Shown piece after piece: positions 50,857 through 58,827 of a stretch of 64,000 nt of DNA. Under the pieces are notes generated by a model. It ran no database searches. It worked only from the letters and a program-made list of their open reading frames with translations, and was not told where the DNA came from. Within the stretch, counting starts at the first letter, position 1. Every line of letters starts with the position of its first letter. The DNA comes from UBA10649 sp963793105 (GTDB lineage Bacteria; Actinomycetota; Actinomycetes; S36-B12), in contig CAWBZB010000004.1 in assembly GCA_963793105.1 (NCBI GenBank), forward strand, positions 620,001-684,000, given 5' to 3'. Position numbers and translations under genes: made by a program.

Positions 50857-51678
50857 CTAGGACACCTGCTGCAACATCACCTGGGTGGCGCCCGTCGAAT
50901 CGCGCAGGGTCAGCCGGTCGGCCTCGAGCTGGTACGTCGTCACGTTGGCCAGGGCAGCGAAGTACTGCTGCTCCAGATCCATGACGTCGGCCTCGCACGC
51001 CATCTCCGTCGTGGCCAACGGCCCGAAGGCCAGGCCGTCGGGATCCGTGGTCGTGTAGGAGCCGCTGAACGTGTTGCAGCCGCCCGATCCGCTGACCTGG
51101 CCCTCGCCGTCGAAGGACAGCGTGGCCAGCTCGACGCCGGCCTGGCTGACGACGGCCTCCTTGCCATTGTTGATGCCGGTCGCCTGCCACGACGTGGCCG
51201 CGAGGCCGGCCAGGCCCGCAGAGTAGGTGAGCAGGGCGGTCCCGTCGTCGGACCGCAGCTCGAGGTTCTCGTCGGCCGCGAAGGATGCCACCAGCGGCAG
51301 CGCCGCCATGATCGCCTGCTCCTGCTCGACCACGGGTCCCTGGCACGCCACCAGGGTCATCGGACCGGAGTCGATCGTCAGGGTCGATCCGTCCTGGGTG
51401 TACGTACCGGCAATCCGGTTGCAGCCGGTCGATCCGGCCCAGGAGCCGTCGGCGGCGAAGGACAGCGACGCCAGGTCCGGGGCCTCGGTCGCCGGCACGC
51501 TGGAGCCGTCCGTCCCGGAATAGGAGGCGAGGTTCCACGACGTCCCGCTGAGCTCCATCGGTGCCTCCTCCCCGCTCTCGGACGACGTCGACGGTGATCC
51601 GCAGGCGGCGAGGACGAGGACGCCGGCAAACGCCACTGCCGCAAGGGACAACACCCGGGGGGCGCGAATCCTGCTCAT
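50857..51678 (-). CDS. Lipoprotein with two META (HslJ-like) domains
   Basis: 273 residues. SLAAVAFAGVLVLAACG is a lipoprotein signal. Two tandem META domains follow: the first with LSGTSWNLASYSG and SLSFAADGSWAGSTGCNRIAGTY, the second with AATSWQATGIN and TLSFDGEGQVSGSGGCNTFSGSY, each with its conserved cysteine. META domains occur in HslJ and heat- or novobiocin-response proteins; role unproven. ATG 51678 lies six bases after a TATTCT box (51685-51690), so it is probably leaderless. Confidence 0.88.
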   Translation of the reverse strand: MSRIRAPRVLSLAAVAFAGVLVLAACGSPSTSSESGEEAPMELSGTSWNLASYSGTDGSSVPATEAPDLASLSFAADGSWAGSTGCNRIAGTYTQDGSTLTIDSGPMTLVACQGPVVEQEQAIMAALPLVASFAADENLELRSDDGTALLTYSAGLAGLAATSWQATGINNGKEAVVSQAGVELATLSFDGEGQVSGSGGCNTFSGSYTTTDPDGLAFGPLATTEMACEADVMDLEQQYFAALANVTTYQLEADRLTLRDSTGATQVMLQQVS

Positions 51679-51877
51679 GACCCCAGAATACGTTGTCATC
51701 GGGCCCATGGCCGGCACGAGCAATGGCCTCGATCGACACCGGCCGCCGAGGGGACCTCGCAGCGCAGATCGCGGCGGTCATGAAGCAGTACCGCGCGAAC
51801 CGTACGCCGTGCACGCCGGCGGCGAGGCGCCCGGTGGGCCGCGGGGCACTGTCAGACCCCCAAGGCATGGTGGAAAC

Positions 51878-52381
51878 GTGGATACCTCGCGCAACGAGCT
51901 CATCGGGTGGGTGCAGGGTGCCCTCGACGAGGTCACCCCTGGGCAGTTCCTGCTCGTGGAGTACCTCACCGATGAGGGCCTTCCGGTGGAGCCGTACGCC
52001 CAGGCCGCCCTCGAACCGGGGGGCTGGTCCTGCGAGGTCGTCTCCGCGCGCTACCTGCCCGGCGGCCGCTGGCCGATCGACGAGCCGGCCCTGGCCCGTA
52101 CCGGCTGGTCCGGCCCCGACGAGCGCACGGACAACTGGTGGCGCTGCGACGTCGAGTTCGGCCGGGCCGCGGCACTGCTGGTGGATGCCCTGTGGTCCGG
52201 CCGGGGATGCACCGATCCGGACCGTTTCGCGGTCAGCACCGGAACGTTCCCGTCCCCTCCGGACGCCGTCGAGCCGAGGTGCGTATGTTGGCGCATGTCT
52301 GATTCGTCGAGTCGTCGGAACCGGGAGGATCGATGGACGTCGTCCTCACCCGCACCTTCCTGTTCACCGTCCTGCCGGTAG
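51878..52381 (+). CDS. TY-Chap/YbjN-like protein
   Basis: 167 residues from GTG 51878. NELIGWVQGALDEVTPGQFLLVEYL, then PYAQAALEPGGWSCEVVSARYLPGGRWPIDEPAL and ERTDNWWRCDVEFGRAAALLVDAL resemble the small TY-Chap/T3SS-chaperone-like domains of actinobacteria. The last 40 residues look unlike protein and overlap the next gene by 49 bases, so the true C-terminus may be earlier through an undetected indel. Role unknown. Confidence 0.6.
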   Translation: MDTSRNELIGWVQGALDEVTPGQFLLVEYLTDEGLPVEPYAQAALEPGGWSCEVVSARYLPGGRWPIDEPALARTGWSGPDERTDNWWRCDVEFGRAAALLVDALWSGRGCTDPDRFAVSTGTFPSPPDAVEPRCVCWRMSDSSSRRNREDRWTSSSPAPSCSPSCR

Positions 52382-53028
52382 CCCTCGGCGTCGGGATCAT
52401 CCTGTTCGACACCTCCGCCCGCGGTCGGTTGCGGCGCACGGAGGCCCTGCTCATCCCGCTCTTCGTCGTGGGTGTGGCCGGGAGCGGTATCGGAGGCTTC
52501 GTCGCGCACGTCTTCCTCTCCGACGACATCGCCGATTCCATCGGCTGGCCGACCGGCAGCCCCTTCCAGCTCGAGGTGGGATTCGCGAATCTCGCCATCG
52601 GGATACTGGGAGCGGTGGCTGCGGGGCGCCGCGACGGATTCCGGGAGGCGACGGTCATCGCCGTCACCGTCTTCGGCGTCGGAGCCACCGTGGTGCACCT
52701 TCTCGACATCCGCGAGACCGGCAACCTTGCCCCCGGGAACACCGCGCAGAACGTGTCCAACCTGCTGCGGCCCCTCCTGCTCATCATCCTTCTCGCCCTG
52801 TCGCGACGGGCTGAACGGACGTCGACCGCACCGGACGACCTGACCGCCTTGGATCACTGGCGCGACCCGATCCTGGGGGCATCCGTCGCCACCGTCGTGA
52901 TCGTGTCGACCGCGTTCGCGGTGGGCTTCGCGATGCAGCAGACGGTCATCGTCTCCACGGTGGGTGCGGTCGTCGCCTCGATGGCCTTCGCGCTTCTCAT
53001 CGCCCGGGCCCGACGCCGGACGACGTGA
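52333..53028 (+). CDS. Seven-span-type membrane protein (DUF6790-like)
   Basis: 231 residues, with about six or seven hydrophobic segments: FLFTVLPVALGVGIILF, ALLIPLFVVGVAGSGIGGFVA, ELEVGF-like turn then NLAIGILGAVAAG, VIAVTVFGVGATVVHLLDI, LLRPLLLIILLALSRR, and two C-terminal spans. Conserved-looking polar residues (HVF, VHLLDI with its His/Asp) suggest a transport or enzymatic role, but none is known. GGGAGG precedes the ATG. Confidence 0.7.
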   Translation: MDVVLTRTFLFTVLPVALGVGIILFDTSARGRLRRTEALLIPLFVVGVAGSGIGGFVAHVFLSDDIADSIGWPTGSPFQLEVGFANLAIGILGAVAAGRRDGFREATVIAVTVFGVGATVVHLLDIRETGNLAPGNTAQNVSNLLRPLLLIILLALSRRAERTSTAPDDLTALDHWRDPILGASVATVVIVSTAFAVGFAMQQTVIVSTVGAVVASMAFALLIARARRRTT

Positions 53029-53071
53029 CAGGGGACGACGTCCTCCCCGCAGGGACAGATCCCTGGACTCG

Positions 53072-53788
53072 CTACGGGGTCGGCGCGATGGCCACGTAGA
53101 CGGTGTTCGAGGACTCCCCTCCCTGGAGGGGGTTCGGGAAGGCCACGACGTCGGCACGCACCCGGTCGAACACCCGTTGCAGCAGCGACGTGTAGTCGGC
53201 GTCGGGCGGGTCGTTCGACCACAGTGCGAAGACTCCCCCGGGCACCAGCAGCGGAACGAGCGCGCGGATCCCCTCGGGCGTGTAGAACCAGCCGTTGGCG
53301 GGATCCAGCACGTGGGCAGGCGAGTGGTCGATGTCCACCACGATGGCGTCGAAGCGCGGGATGGTCCCCGAGGGGTCCAGCGCCCCCTGCCGGACGAGTG
53401 CGAAGAAGTCGCCGGCCAGCAGCCGACAGCGCGGATCGGCGACCAGATCCGCGCCAGCCGGGATCAGCCCCTGCTCGTGCCAGTCGATCACCGGCTGCAG
53501 AGCGTCGATCACGACCATCGTCCCGACGCGAGCGTCCGCCAGCACGGCAGCCGCGGTGAACCCGAGACCGAGACCGCCGACCGCGACGCTGAGGTCGGTC
53601 CCCGCCAGTTCGGCCAGCGCCAGGTCCGCCAGCGCGACCTCCGCGGCAGTGAAGGCACTGGACATGAGGAACTCCTCGCCGAGCTTCACCTCGTACACCT
53701 CGCGCCCGAGTACGGGATCCTGCCGACGCCGCAGGTTGATCTCGCCCAGGGGGGTGTCCTGCCAGGCCAACTCCTCGATGCGCGCCAC
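53072..53788 (-). CDS. Spermidine-synthase-like methyltransferase-fold protein
   Basis: 238 residues. VGGLGLGFTAAAVLADARVGTMVVIDALQPVIDWHE is the nucleotide-binding Rossmann segment and FDAIVVDIDHSP the active-site strand; the overall order matches spermidine/polyamine aminopropyltransferase relatives in actinobacteria, many of which are not proven polyamine enzymes. The GTG start at 53788 lies six bases after a TACGGT box (53795-53800), so it is probably leaderless. Confidence 0.82.
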   Translation of the reverse strand: MARIEELAWQDTPLGEINLRRRQDPVLGREVYEVKLGEEFLMSSAFTAAEVALADLALAELAGTDLSVAVGGLGLGFTAAAVLADARVGTMVVIDALQPVIDWHEQGLIPAGADLVADPRCRLLAGDFFALVRQGALDPSGTIPRFDAIVVDIDHSPAHVLDPANGWFYTPEGIRALVPLLVPGGVFALWSNDPPDADYTSLLQRVFDRVRADVVAFPNPLQGGESSNTVYVAIAPTP

Positions 53789-53969
53789 CTCGCCACCGTA
53801 GTCGGGAGGTGGATCAGGCGAGTCAAGGGCGGGATGGCGGTCGTCAGCGCCGTCCCGCCTCTCGGCAGGCTCTCGAAAGGCCCGTCCATCCGCACGATCC
53901 TGTTACGCGAGTCTCACAAACTGCCCAATGGGGTGGAAGTGACACAAGTGAAGGGCCACCATCGGCGAC

Positions 53970-54548
53970 ATGAGAACCACTGCCCAGCGCCTGCGAATCG
54001 GACTCGCGGCCCTCGTCGCCGTTGCCGCCCTGACCGCTATGTCCACCATCGCCGGCGCCAAGCCCGCGCGGGCAGCGACGGAGCAGGCCACCGATCTCGG
54101 CGGCTCCTCGGCGCCCCTGGCCATCGACGCCAGCACCGGACGCCTCCCGGACGGGTGGCGCGGCGAGATGCTGTCGCGCATCAACGCCATTCGGGCGGAC
54201 GCCGGGCTCGCTCCCCTCAGCGCATGTTCCTCCCTGCGGCGCGCAGCCCAGGGCCACGCATCCTCCATGGCGACAACGCACGCCCTGAGCCACATCGGCC
54301 CAGATGGCACCTGGCCATGGGACCGCATGCGAGCAGAGGGGTTCCGGTTGCATGCCGCCGCGGAGAACCTGGCCGAGGGTCAGAACTCCGTCGATCAGGT
54401 GCTCCGCGAGTGGCTCAGCTCGCCGCCGCACCGCGCCAACCTGATGGACCCGCGCATGCAGCAGGCGGGCTTCGGCTTCGCCAGTGACGCGACGGGTACC
54501 GGCCGCGGATACTGGGTGCAGGATTTCGGGCGGGGCCGCGGCTGCTAG
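53970..54548 (+). CDS. Secreted CAP/SCP-domain protein
   Basis: 192 residues: signal peptide (ALVAVAALTAMSTIAGAKPARA), then a CAP domain with GEMLSRINAIRADAGLAPL, AQGHASSMATTHALSHIGPDG (first active-site-type histidine), AENLAEGQ and EWLSSPPHRANLMDPRMQQAGFGF (second histidine). Such proteins are extracellular, some lipid-binding or proteolytic. The stop (54546-54548) shares the CTAG tetramer with the convergent gene's stop. Confidence 0.9.
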   Translation: MRTTAQRLRIGLAALVAVAALTAMSTIAGAKPARAATEQATDLGGSSAPLAIDASTGRLPDGWRGEMLSRINAIRADAGLAPLSACSSLRRAAQGHASSMATTHALSHIGPDGTWPWDRMRAEGFRLHAAAENLAEGQNSVDQVLREWLSSPPHRANLMDPRMQQAGFGFASDATGTGRGYWVQDFGRGRGC

Positions 54549-55169
54549 CGCAGCGTCGCGGATTCGGCGACGACCAGCCCGGCAGCCCAGCCCGGCGCCC
54601 TGCCCTCCCATGGGCGGCGTGATGCCGACAAGATCGACGCCACTGGCGGCCAGCAGCCAGGCCACCAGGGAGTTGGAGTTCCACATGTCGCCGGTGCGCA
54701 GTTCGTCGCGCCCCCAGGTGGCAGTCGGGAATGTCGGCACCAGCTCCAACAGTCGTCGAGCGTGCTCGACCCGGTCGGTCACTCTGCACGGCCCGCCCAC
54801 GGCATGGGCCAGATCCGGGATGACGCCGTTGCGCCAGCACCGCACTTGATAGCGGAAGAACCGCGACCGCCCGAGCCACCGGATCCCGACCGGCCCCACT
54901 GCCGCGACCTCCGCCGCGGCACTGCTGGCCCCCCATGCGGGAGCCATCTCGATGACGTACCGATGCTCGCCATCGTGGACCTCGAGCCCCGCGTGGTAGA
55001 GGTCGCAGGCCGGCCGACGCTCGATCCTCGAGACCGCCGCCTCGAACAGCCGGCCGTTCCAGCGCACGATCGGCACCGCGGAGCCAGCGCCGAGCGGGAT
55101 CCAGTAGAGGTCGACTCCCGCCGCTGCCGCTACCGGTCCAGGCTCATTCGCCAGTGGCCGTCGAACCAC
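54545..55169 (-). CDS. Conserved hypothetical protein (one-base frameshift near its end)
   Basis: About 207 residues if corrected; no function assigned. LYWIPLGAGSAVPIVRWNGRLFEA, CDLYHAGLEVHDGEHRYVIEMAPAW and ELRTGDMWNSNSLVAWLLAASGVD give it the look of a conserved actinobacterial family. Near 54598-54600 the frame breaks: as given, it runs on antisense through the CAP gene (to 53844). Removing one base of the CCC gives GGQAPGWAAGLVVAESATLR and a stop at 54545. The GTG start overlaps the upstream gene by 40 bases. Confidence 0.68.
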
Positions 55170-55432
55170 TGCGCCTCACCCTCGATCATCGGACTGACGA
55201 CGGTCTCCCACCAGACCGCCTGCTCGGGATCGTCCGAGAGGGCGCGGTAGCTCGCCTCGTCCTCGAAGAACACCGCCATCACGACAGTCACGCCGTCATC
55301 GCACAGCATCACGTCCTCGTGGACGAACCCGGGCACCTTCCGGGCGTCCGCCCAGCGACGCATGCTGGTCTCCACCTCATCGAAGGGGACGGCGATTCTG
55401 GCAACCATGACCGTGCCGTAGCCACCTGACAT
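55130..55432 (-). CDS. ABM-superfamily-like small protein
   Basis: 100 residues. VARIAVPFDEVETSMRRWADARKVPGFVHEDVMLCDDG and VVMAVFFEDEASYRALSDDPEQAVWWETVVSP follow the ferredoxin-like pattern of ABM-type proteins (helix-strand-helix, acidic loop, W-W-x-x-V-V). A GAGGAG ribosome-binding site precedes ATG 55432; ATG 55408 is an alternative. Role unknown; overlaps the downstream gene. Confidence 0.75.
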   Translation of the reverse strand: MSGGYGTVMVARIAVPFDEVETSMRRWADARKVPGFVHEDVMLCDDGVTVVMAVFFEDEASYRALSDDPEQAVWWETVVSPMIEGEAQWFDGHWRMSLDR

Positions 55433-55521
55433 CAGGACTCCTCTCGTCGCCCCCGGCGCGGCCAGTCTCCTCCGGCCGCGGATGCCCGGCAAGGGCCTCG
55501 ACCTCGCGCCCGCCCCACCGC

Positions 55522-55616
55522 CCGCACCCCCCACGGCCCGATGCCTCGTCACTCGTGGCGGCCTCGGGGGAGCCCAGACCCGCCACAAGTGACGAGGCAT
55601 CGAAGGGCGGGTGCGG
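55522..55616. repeat. Long palindromic repeat, copy 2
   Basis: Core 55539-55602: the left arm has GATGCCTCGTCAC, CT, GTGGCGG; the right arm is its near-perfect complement (CCGCCACAAGTGACGAGGC then ATC), about 22 base pairs with one mismatch. An outer eight-base match (CCGCACCC at 55522-55529 with GGGTGCGG at 55609-55616) lengthens the structure. It lies between the small ABM-like gene (starts 55432) and the 3' end of the large regulator (stop 55622), again next to a stop codon. Same family as 7964-8035. Confidence 0.85.
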
Positions 55617-55621
55617 AGGCG

Positions 55622-58354
55622 TCAGGAGCCACCCGCAGCGGCCACGGCCGCCAGTCGGCTGCTGGCCCCCAACTTGATCTGGGCATTGGCCAAGACTCTG
55701 CGGACGGTGGGGCGACCGACGCGAAGGCGGCGAGCGACCTCCGCATACGAGGAACCCTGCGACACCAGGTCGATCACGATGCGTTCGCGCTCGGTCAGCA
55801 GACCAGAACGGTCCGGGGCTCGGCGTGCCTTTCGGGTGACGCCGGTCTGCCGCAACGAGCGATGAATGCGGGCCAGGAGCGGCTCCATGCGCATCCCCGC
55901 GGCGGCCCGCTCGACCTCCAGCAGCCGGTCGGTCGCATCGTCGGCCCCCGCCAGCCGTGCGGCCTCGGCCGCACCCCATTGCGCACGCAGGCCCTGGGCG
56001 AGCGACCACTCCCGGCCGAGTTCGGCGGCCGCGTCCAGCAGCTCCGTGGCGCGCGACGGATCGTGGGCGAGGTGGGCAACGCCGGATGCCTCCGCGAGGA
56101 GCCCGCAGATGAGAGGGATCGGGGAGGTGCGGTCGTGGGGCGTGATCGGCAGGGAGAGGTCGTGCTCGGCCCACGCGCGAATGGGCAGCAGGAAGATCCA
56201 CATGGAGGACTCCGTCTGGGCCATGCGGGCGAACTCCTCGATCAGGCGCAAGGTCTCTTGCGGGCGCCCAGCGGCCAGTTCCCACGCGGCATGCAGGTAG
56301 TACATGCCGTCGTCGGCAAGCCAGTCCCGTGCCGGCGACGCGGGGCGCGGACCCATGCACTCGCGAGCCGCGTCGAGCATCCCGAGGTCGATCAGGATGG
56401 CTGCCCGCACGACTGTCGCCTGCTGTCGCGTTCGCACGTCCACCGCCCCGTGCTCGACGTGGTCCAGCAACGTCAAGGCTTCGTCGTATCGGCCTCGGTG
56501 GTACATGAGGTTGGCTGCTGCTGTGGTGAACTGCAGTTGCCACGACCCCAGACCCAGGGACTCGGCCTCCGCAGACATCTCCAGGGCCAGGTCAAGGCTG
56601 GACGCCTGATCACCGCTTGACTCATTCCACATGATGATGTTGTTCGCGCACCGCATTGCGGTGTCGACGTCGCCCTCCAGCCGTGCCGCCGCCAGGCCGG
56701 ACTCCCACTCCGCCAGGCCGGCTCCGTCACGGAAGTACGGAAGCAGGGCGGCCACGTTGAGCAGGGATCCGCGGCCCGGCCCCACATCGATGATCGAGGT
56801 CGCGCGGGCAAGTCGGCCGTCGTGATCATCGGTGATGCCCGTGGAAAGCACTTCACAGCGCACCGATTCGATGAGCAGCATCGCCTCGGTGCGGCCCCCA
56901 CTGCCCCCCACTGCATCGAGCCCGGATCGAGCACACTCCACAGCGGTCGCCGCGTCGCCGAGGTGCCAGGCGGCCCGGGCCTGGATGAGAAGCTTGCGCC
57001 CTTCCTGCTCCGCCGACACGTGCGCGTCCTCGAGGCTCTCGAGCGCCTCGCGTGCCTCGTCGTGCAGTCCCGCCACGGAGAGGGCCGCCGCCGCCTCCAG
57101 CCACCGTGCAGATGACCGGTCGTCATGGCAGCACTGAGCCACCAGGAGCAGCAACCGCGCGCGCTCGGTCGGGGACGTCGCCGCCTCTGCGGCGAGCAGC
57201 CCTTGGTCCACCGCCGCATCCAGGTCGCCGGCGAGCATCCAGTGCTGAGCGGCCTCCGCGGGCCCCTCGGCGCTCGCCGCAAGCCGACGGTGCATCGCCC
57301 TCACGACGGCCGCGCCGGCCGCCGCCAGGACCGCATCAGCGATCAACTGATGCTTGATCCGCAGCCGTCCGTCCCCACCACGCAGCGCGATCCGGGAGGC
57401 GAGCAGTTCCTCGGCACCCTGCTCGATGCGCAGCGGCCGGTGCGAGACGGCGAGGAGCACGGCGGTGTCCAGCGCCGCTGGCGAGAGTGCGTCAATCGCC
57501 GGGACCAGGCCCCGATCCGCGCGAAGCTCCGGCGCGGTCCCGCACAGGAACTCGACGATCAGGGGCAGGCCCGCGGAGCCCTCGACAACCTCGTCCACAC
57601 GCTTCGCTCCCAGCGCCGGTGCGAGCGTGCGCGCCAGTTCCGTCGTGGCCGCGCGGTCGAGGGCCTCCAGCTGGACGATGCGAAAGCCCGACGCGCGCAG
57701 GATGTCGACGACGTCGGCATCACCGACCGCGGCTTCGGGCCGGGCCGCCGCGATCACCGCCACCCGCCCTGACAGCGCAGCGAGGACTGCGACAGTGGCC
57801 GGGTCGGCGAGGTGGAGATCATCGATGACCAGCACATCTGGGCCGAGGGTGGCCTCGACTTGCGCAGCCACGGCCTCGATGTCACCTCCAGCGGTCGCCG
57901 CTCCCACTGCTTGGCGAATCGGTCCGTAGTCCTGCCAGCGCGTTCCCGCGTGCGCGGTCGCGCTGTGCACGGGCCGCCCGTCGGCGGTTGCCACCGCACG
58001 AAGGAACGCCGTCTTGCCGACACCGCCCTCACCGACGACCAGTACCGCACGGTCACCCGCCAGGTCCTCGGCCACCTCGAGAAGCACGTCGTCCCGGCCG
58101 ACGAGTCTCGGTGGGTGCTCGGGTAGCTGGACGTCTCGTGCAGGGGCGCGGAGGGTCGCCACCGCCTGCGCCGTGGTTGCGACGCCCAGGACCTGACGCG
58201 CCTGCGCGAGTCGACGATCTGCCGTGCGCCGGGAGAGGTGCAGCCGGGTTGCCGCATCGCCCAGGGTCAGTCCCGCGGCGAGGAGCTCGAGAACCGCTCG
58301 CGACTCCGGCGGGAGCGCGCCGCCGTCGAGGTCACACGTCCGCTCCCCCACCAC
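55622..58354 (-). CDS. Large ATP-binding regulator with an HTH at each end (LAL-type)
   Basis: About 910 residues. An N-terminal LuxR-like HTH (residues about 15-65: LELLAAGLTLGDAATRLHLSRRTADRRL) comes before an AAA/NB-type ATPase (VVGEGGVGKTAFLRA; VLVIDDLHLAD) and a long tetratricopeptide-like helical region. The C-terminus is a second LuxR-type HTH (LLTERERIVIDLVSQGSSYAEVARRLRVGRPTVRRVLANA). The GTG at 58354 is chosen because CATAAT (58361-58366) lies six bases upstream; the frame continues to 58504 but would overlap PadR. Ligand and targets unknown. Confidence 0.82.
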   Translation of the reverse strand: MVGERTCDLDGGALPPESRAVLELLAAGLTLGDAATRLHLSRRTADRRLAQARQVLGVATTAQAVATLRAPARDVQLPEHPPRLVGRDDVLLEVAEDLAGDRAVLVVGEGGVGKTAFLRAVATADGRPVHSATAHAGTRWQDYGPIRQAVGAATAGGDIEAVAAQVEATLGPDVLVIDDLHLADPATVAVLAALSGRVAVIAAARPEAAVGDADVVDILRASGFRIVQLEALDRAATTELARTLAPALGAKRVDEVVEGSAGLPLIVEFLCGTAPELRADRGLVPAIDALSPAALDTAVLLAVSHRPLRIEQGAEELLASRIALRGGDGRLRIKHQLIADAVLAAAGAAVVRAMHRRLAASAEGPAEAAQHWMLAGDLDAAVDQGLLAAEAATSPTERARLLLLVAQCCHDDRSSARWLEAAAALSVAGLHDEAREALESLEDAHVSAEQEGRKLLIQARAAWHLGDAATAVECARSGLDAVGGSGGRTEAMLLIESVRCEVLSTGITDDHDGRLARATSIIDVGPGRGSLLNVAALLPYFRDGAGLAEWESGLAAARLEGDVDTAMRCANNIIMWNESSGDQASSLDLALEMSAEAESLGLGSWQLQFTTAAANLMYHRGRYDEALTLLDHVEHGAVDVRTRQQATVVRAAILIDLGMLDAARECMGPRPASPARDWLADDGMYYLHAAWELAAGRPQETLRLIEEFARMAQTESSMWIFLLPIRAWAEHDLSLPITPHDRTSPIPLICGLLAEASGVAHLAHDPSRATELLDAAAELGREWSLAQGLRAQWGAAEAARLAGADDATDRLLEVERAAAGMRMEPLLARIHRSLRQTGVTRKARRAPDRSGLLTERERIVIDLVSQGSSYAEVARRLRVGRPTVRRVLANAQIKLGASSRLAAVAAAGGS

Positions 58355-58360
58355 GGCGTC

Positions 58361-58366
58361 ATTATG
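58361..58366 (-). promoter_or_regulatory. Start-proximal -10 box CATAAT for the large regulator
   Basis: On the minus strand CATAAT stands six bases before GTG 58354, the usual leaderless spacing seen elsewhere in the window. No ribosome-binding site is present, which supports this start over upstream ones. Confidence 0.5.
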
Positions 58367-58451
58367 GACCGGCGTACCGACCCCATGCAGCCGCAATCGT
58401 GACGACGTCGTGTGACTGCGGAGGTCGTCGGGATGATCCGCAGATCCGTCG

Positions 58452-58480
58452 TTGACACCTAGCGACACTAGGCCTAGCCT
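58452..58480 (+). promoter_or_regulatory. PadR promoter with overlapping palindromic operator
   Basis: TTGACA (58452-58457) and TAGCCT (58475-58480) are spaced by 17 bases, a canonical sigma-70 layout; the ATG follows eight bases after the -10. Between and over them, CCTAG recurs: CCTAG-cgaca-CTAGG (58458-58472) is an inverted repeat and CTAGGCCTAG (58468-58477) a perfect palindrome. PadR-type repressors bind such short dyads, so autoregulation is likely. Confidence 0.6.
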
Positions 58481-58488
58481 TGCGAGGC

Positions 58489-58827
58489 ATGAAGGGACAG
58501 ACACTCAAAGGCCACCTCGACCTACTGGTCCTGTCCGTACTCTCCTCCGGTCCCCTGCACGGCTACGGGGTCATCGAGCAGCTCCGCGAGCGAAGCGGTG
58601 AGGCGTTCGACCTCCCCGAGGGAACGATCTACCCCGTGCTCCATCGATTGGAGGGGAGCGGACTTCTCGTCAGCGACTGGACCGAGCAGTCCGGTCGTCG
58701 CCGGCGCACCTACCGCCTGAGCGACAAGGGCCGAGCGGCGCTGGTGGCCGAGACGTCGGCATGGGAGGCGTTCACCCGGGCGGTCGGATCGGTGCTGGAG
58801 GGTTCGCCATGGCCGAAGCCGACCTGA
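58489..58827 (+). CDS. PadR-family transcriptional regulator
   Basis: 112 residues with the PadR winged helix: LKGHLDLLVLSVLSSGPLHGYGVIEQLRERSG, then LPEGTIYPVLHRLEGSGLLVSDW, ending in a helical extension for dimerisation. The start is ATG 58489 (MKGQTL). The gene overlaps the membrane protein by 19 bases, a common pairing in which PadR controls a partner membrane gene. Confidence 0.92.
   Translation: MKGQTLKGHLDLLVLSVLSSGPLHGYGVIEQLRERSGEAFDLPEGTIYPVLHRLEGSGLLVSDWTEQSGRRRRTYRLSDKGRAALVAETSAWEAFTRAVGSVLEGSPWPKPT

Noticed and set aside
53844..54544. Extension of the hypothetical gene antisense to the CAP gene
   Set aside because: Produced by the frameshift at 54598-54600; the CAP gene has clear family motifs on the other strand.
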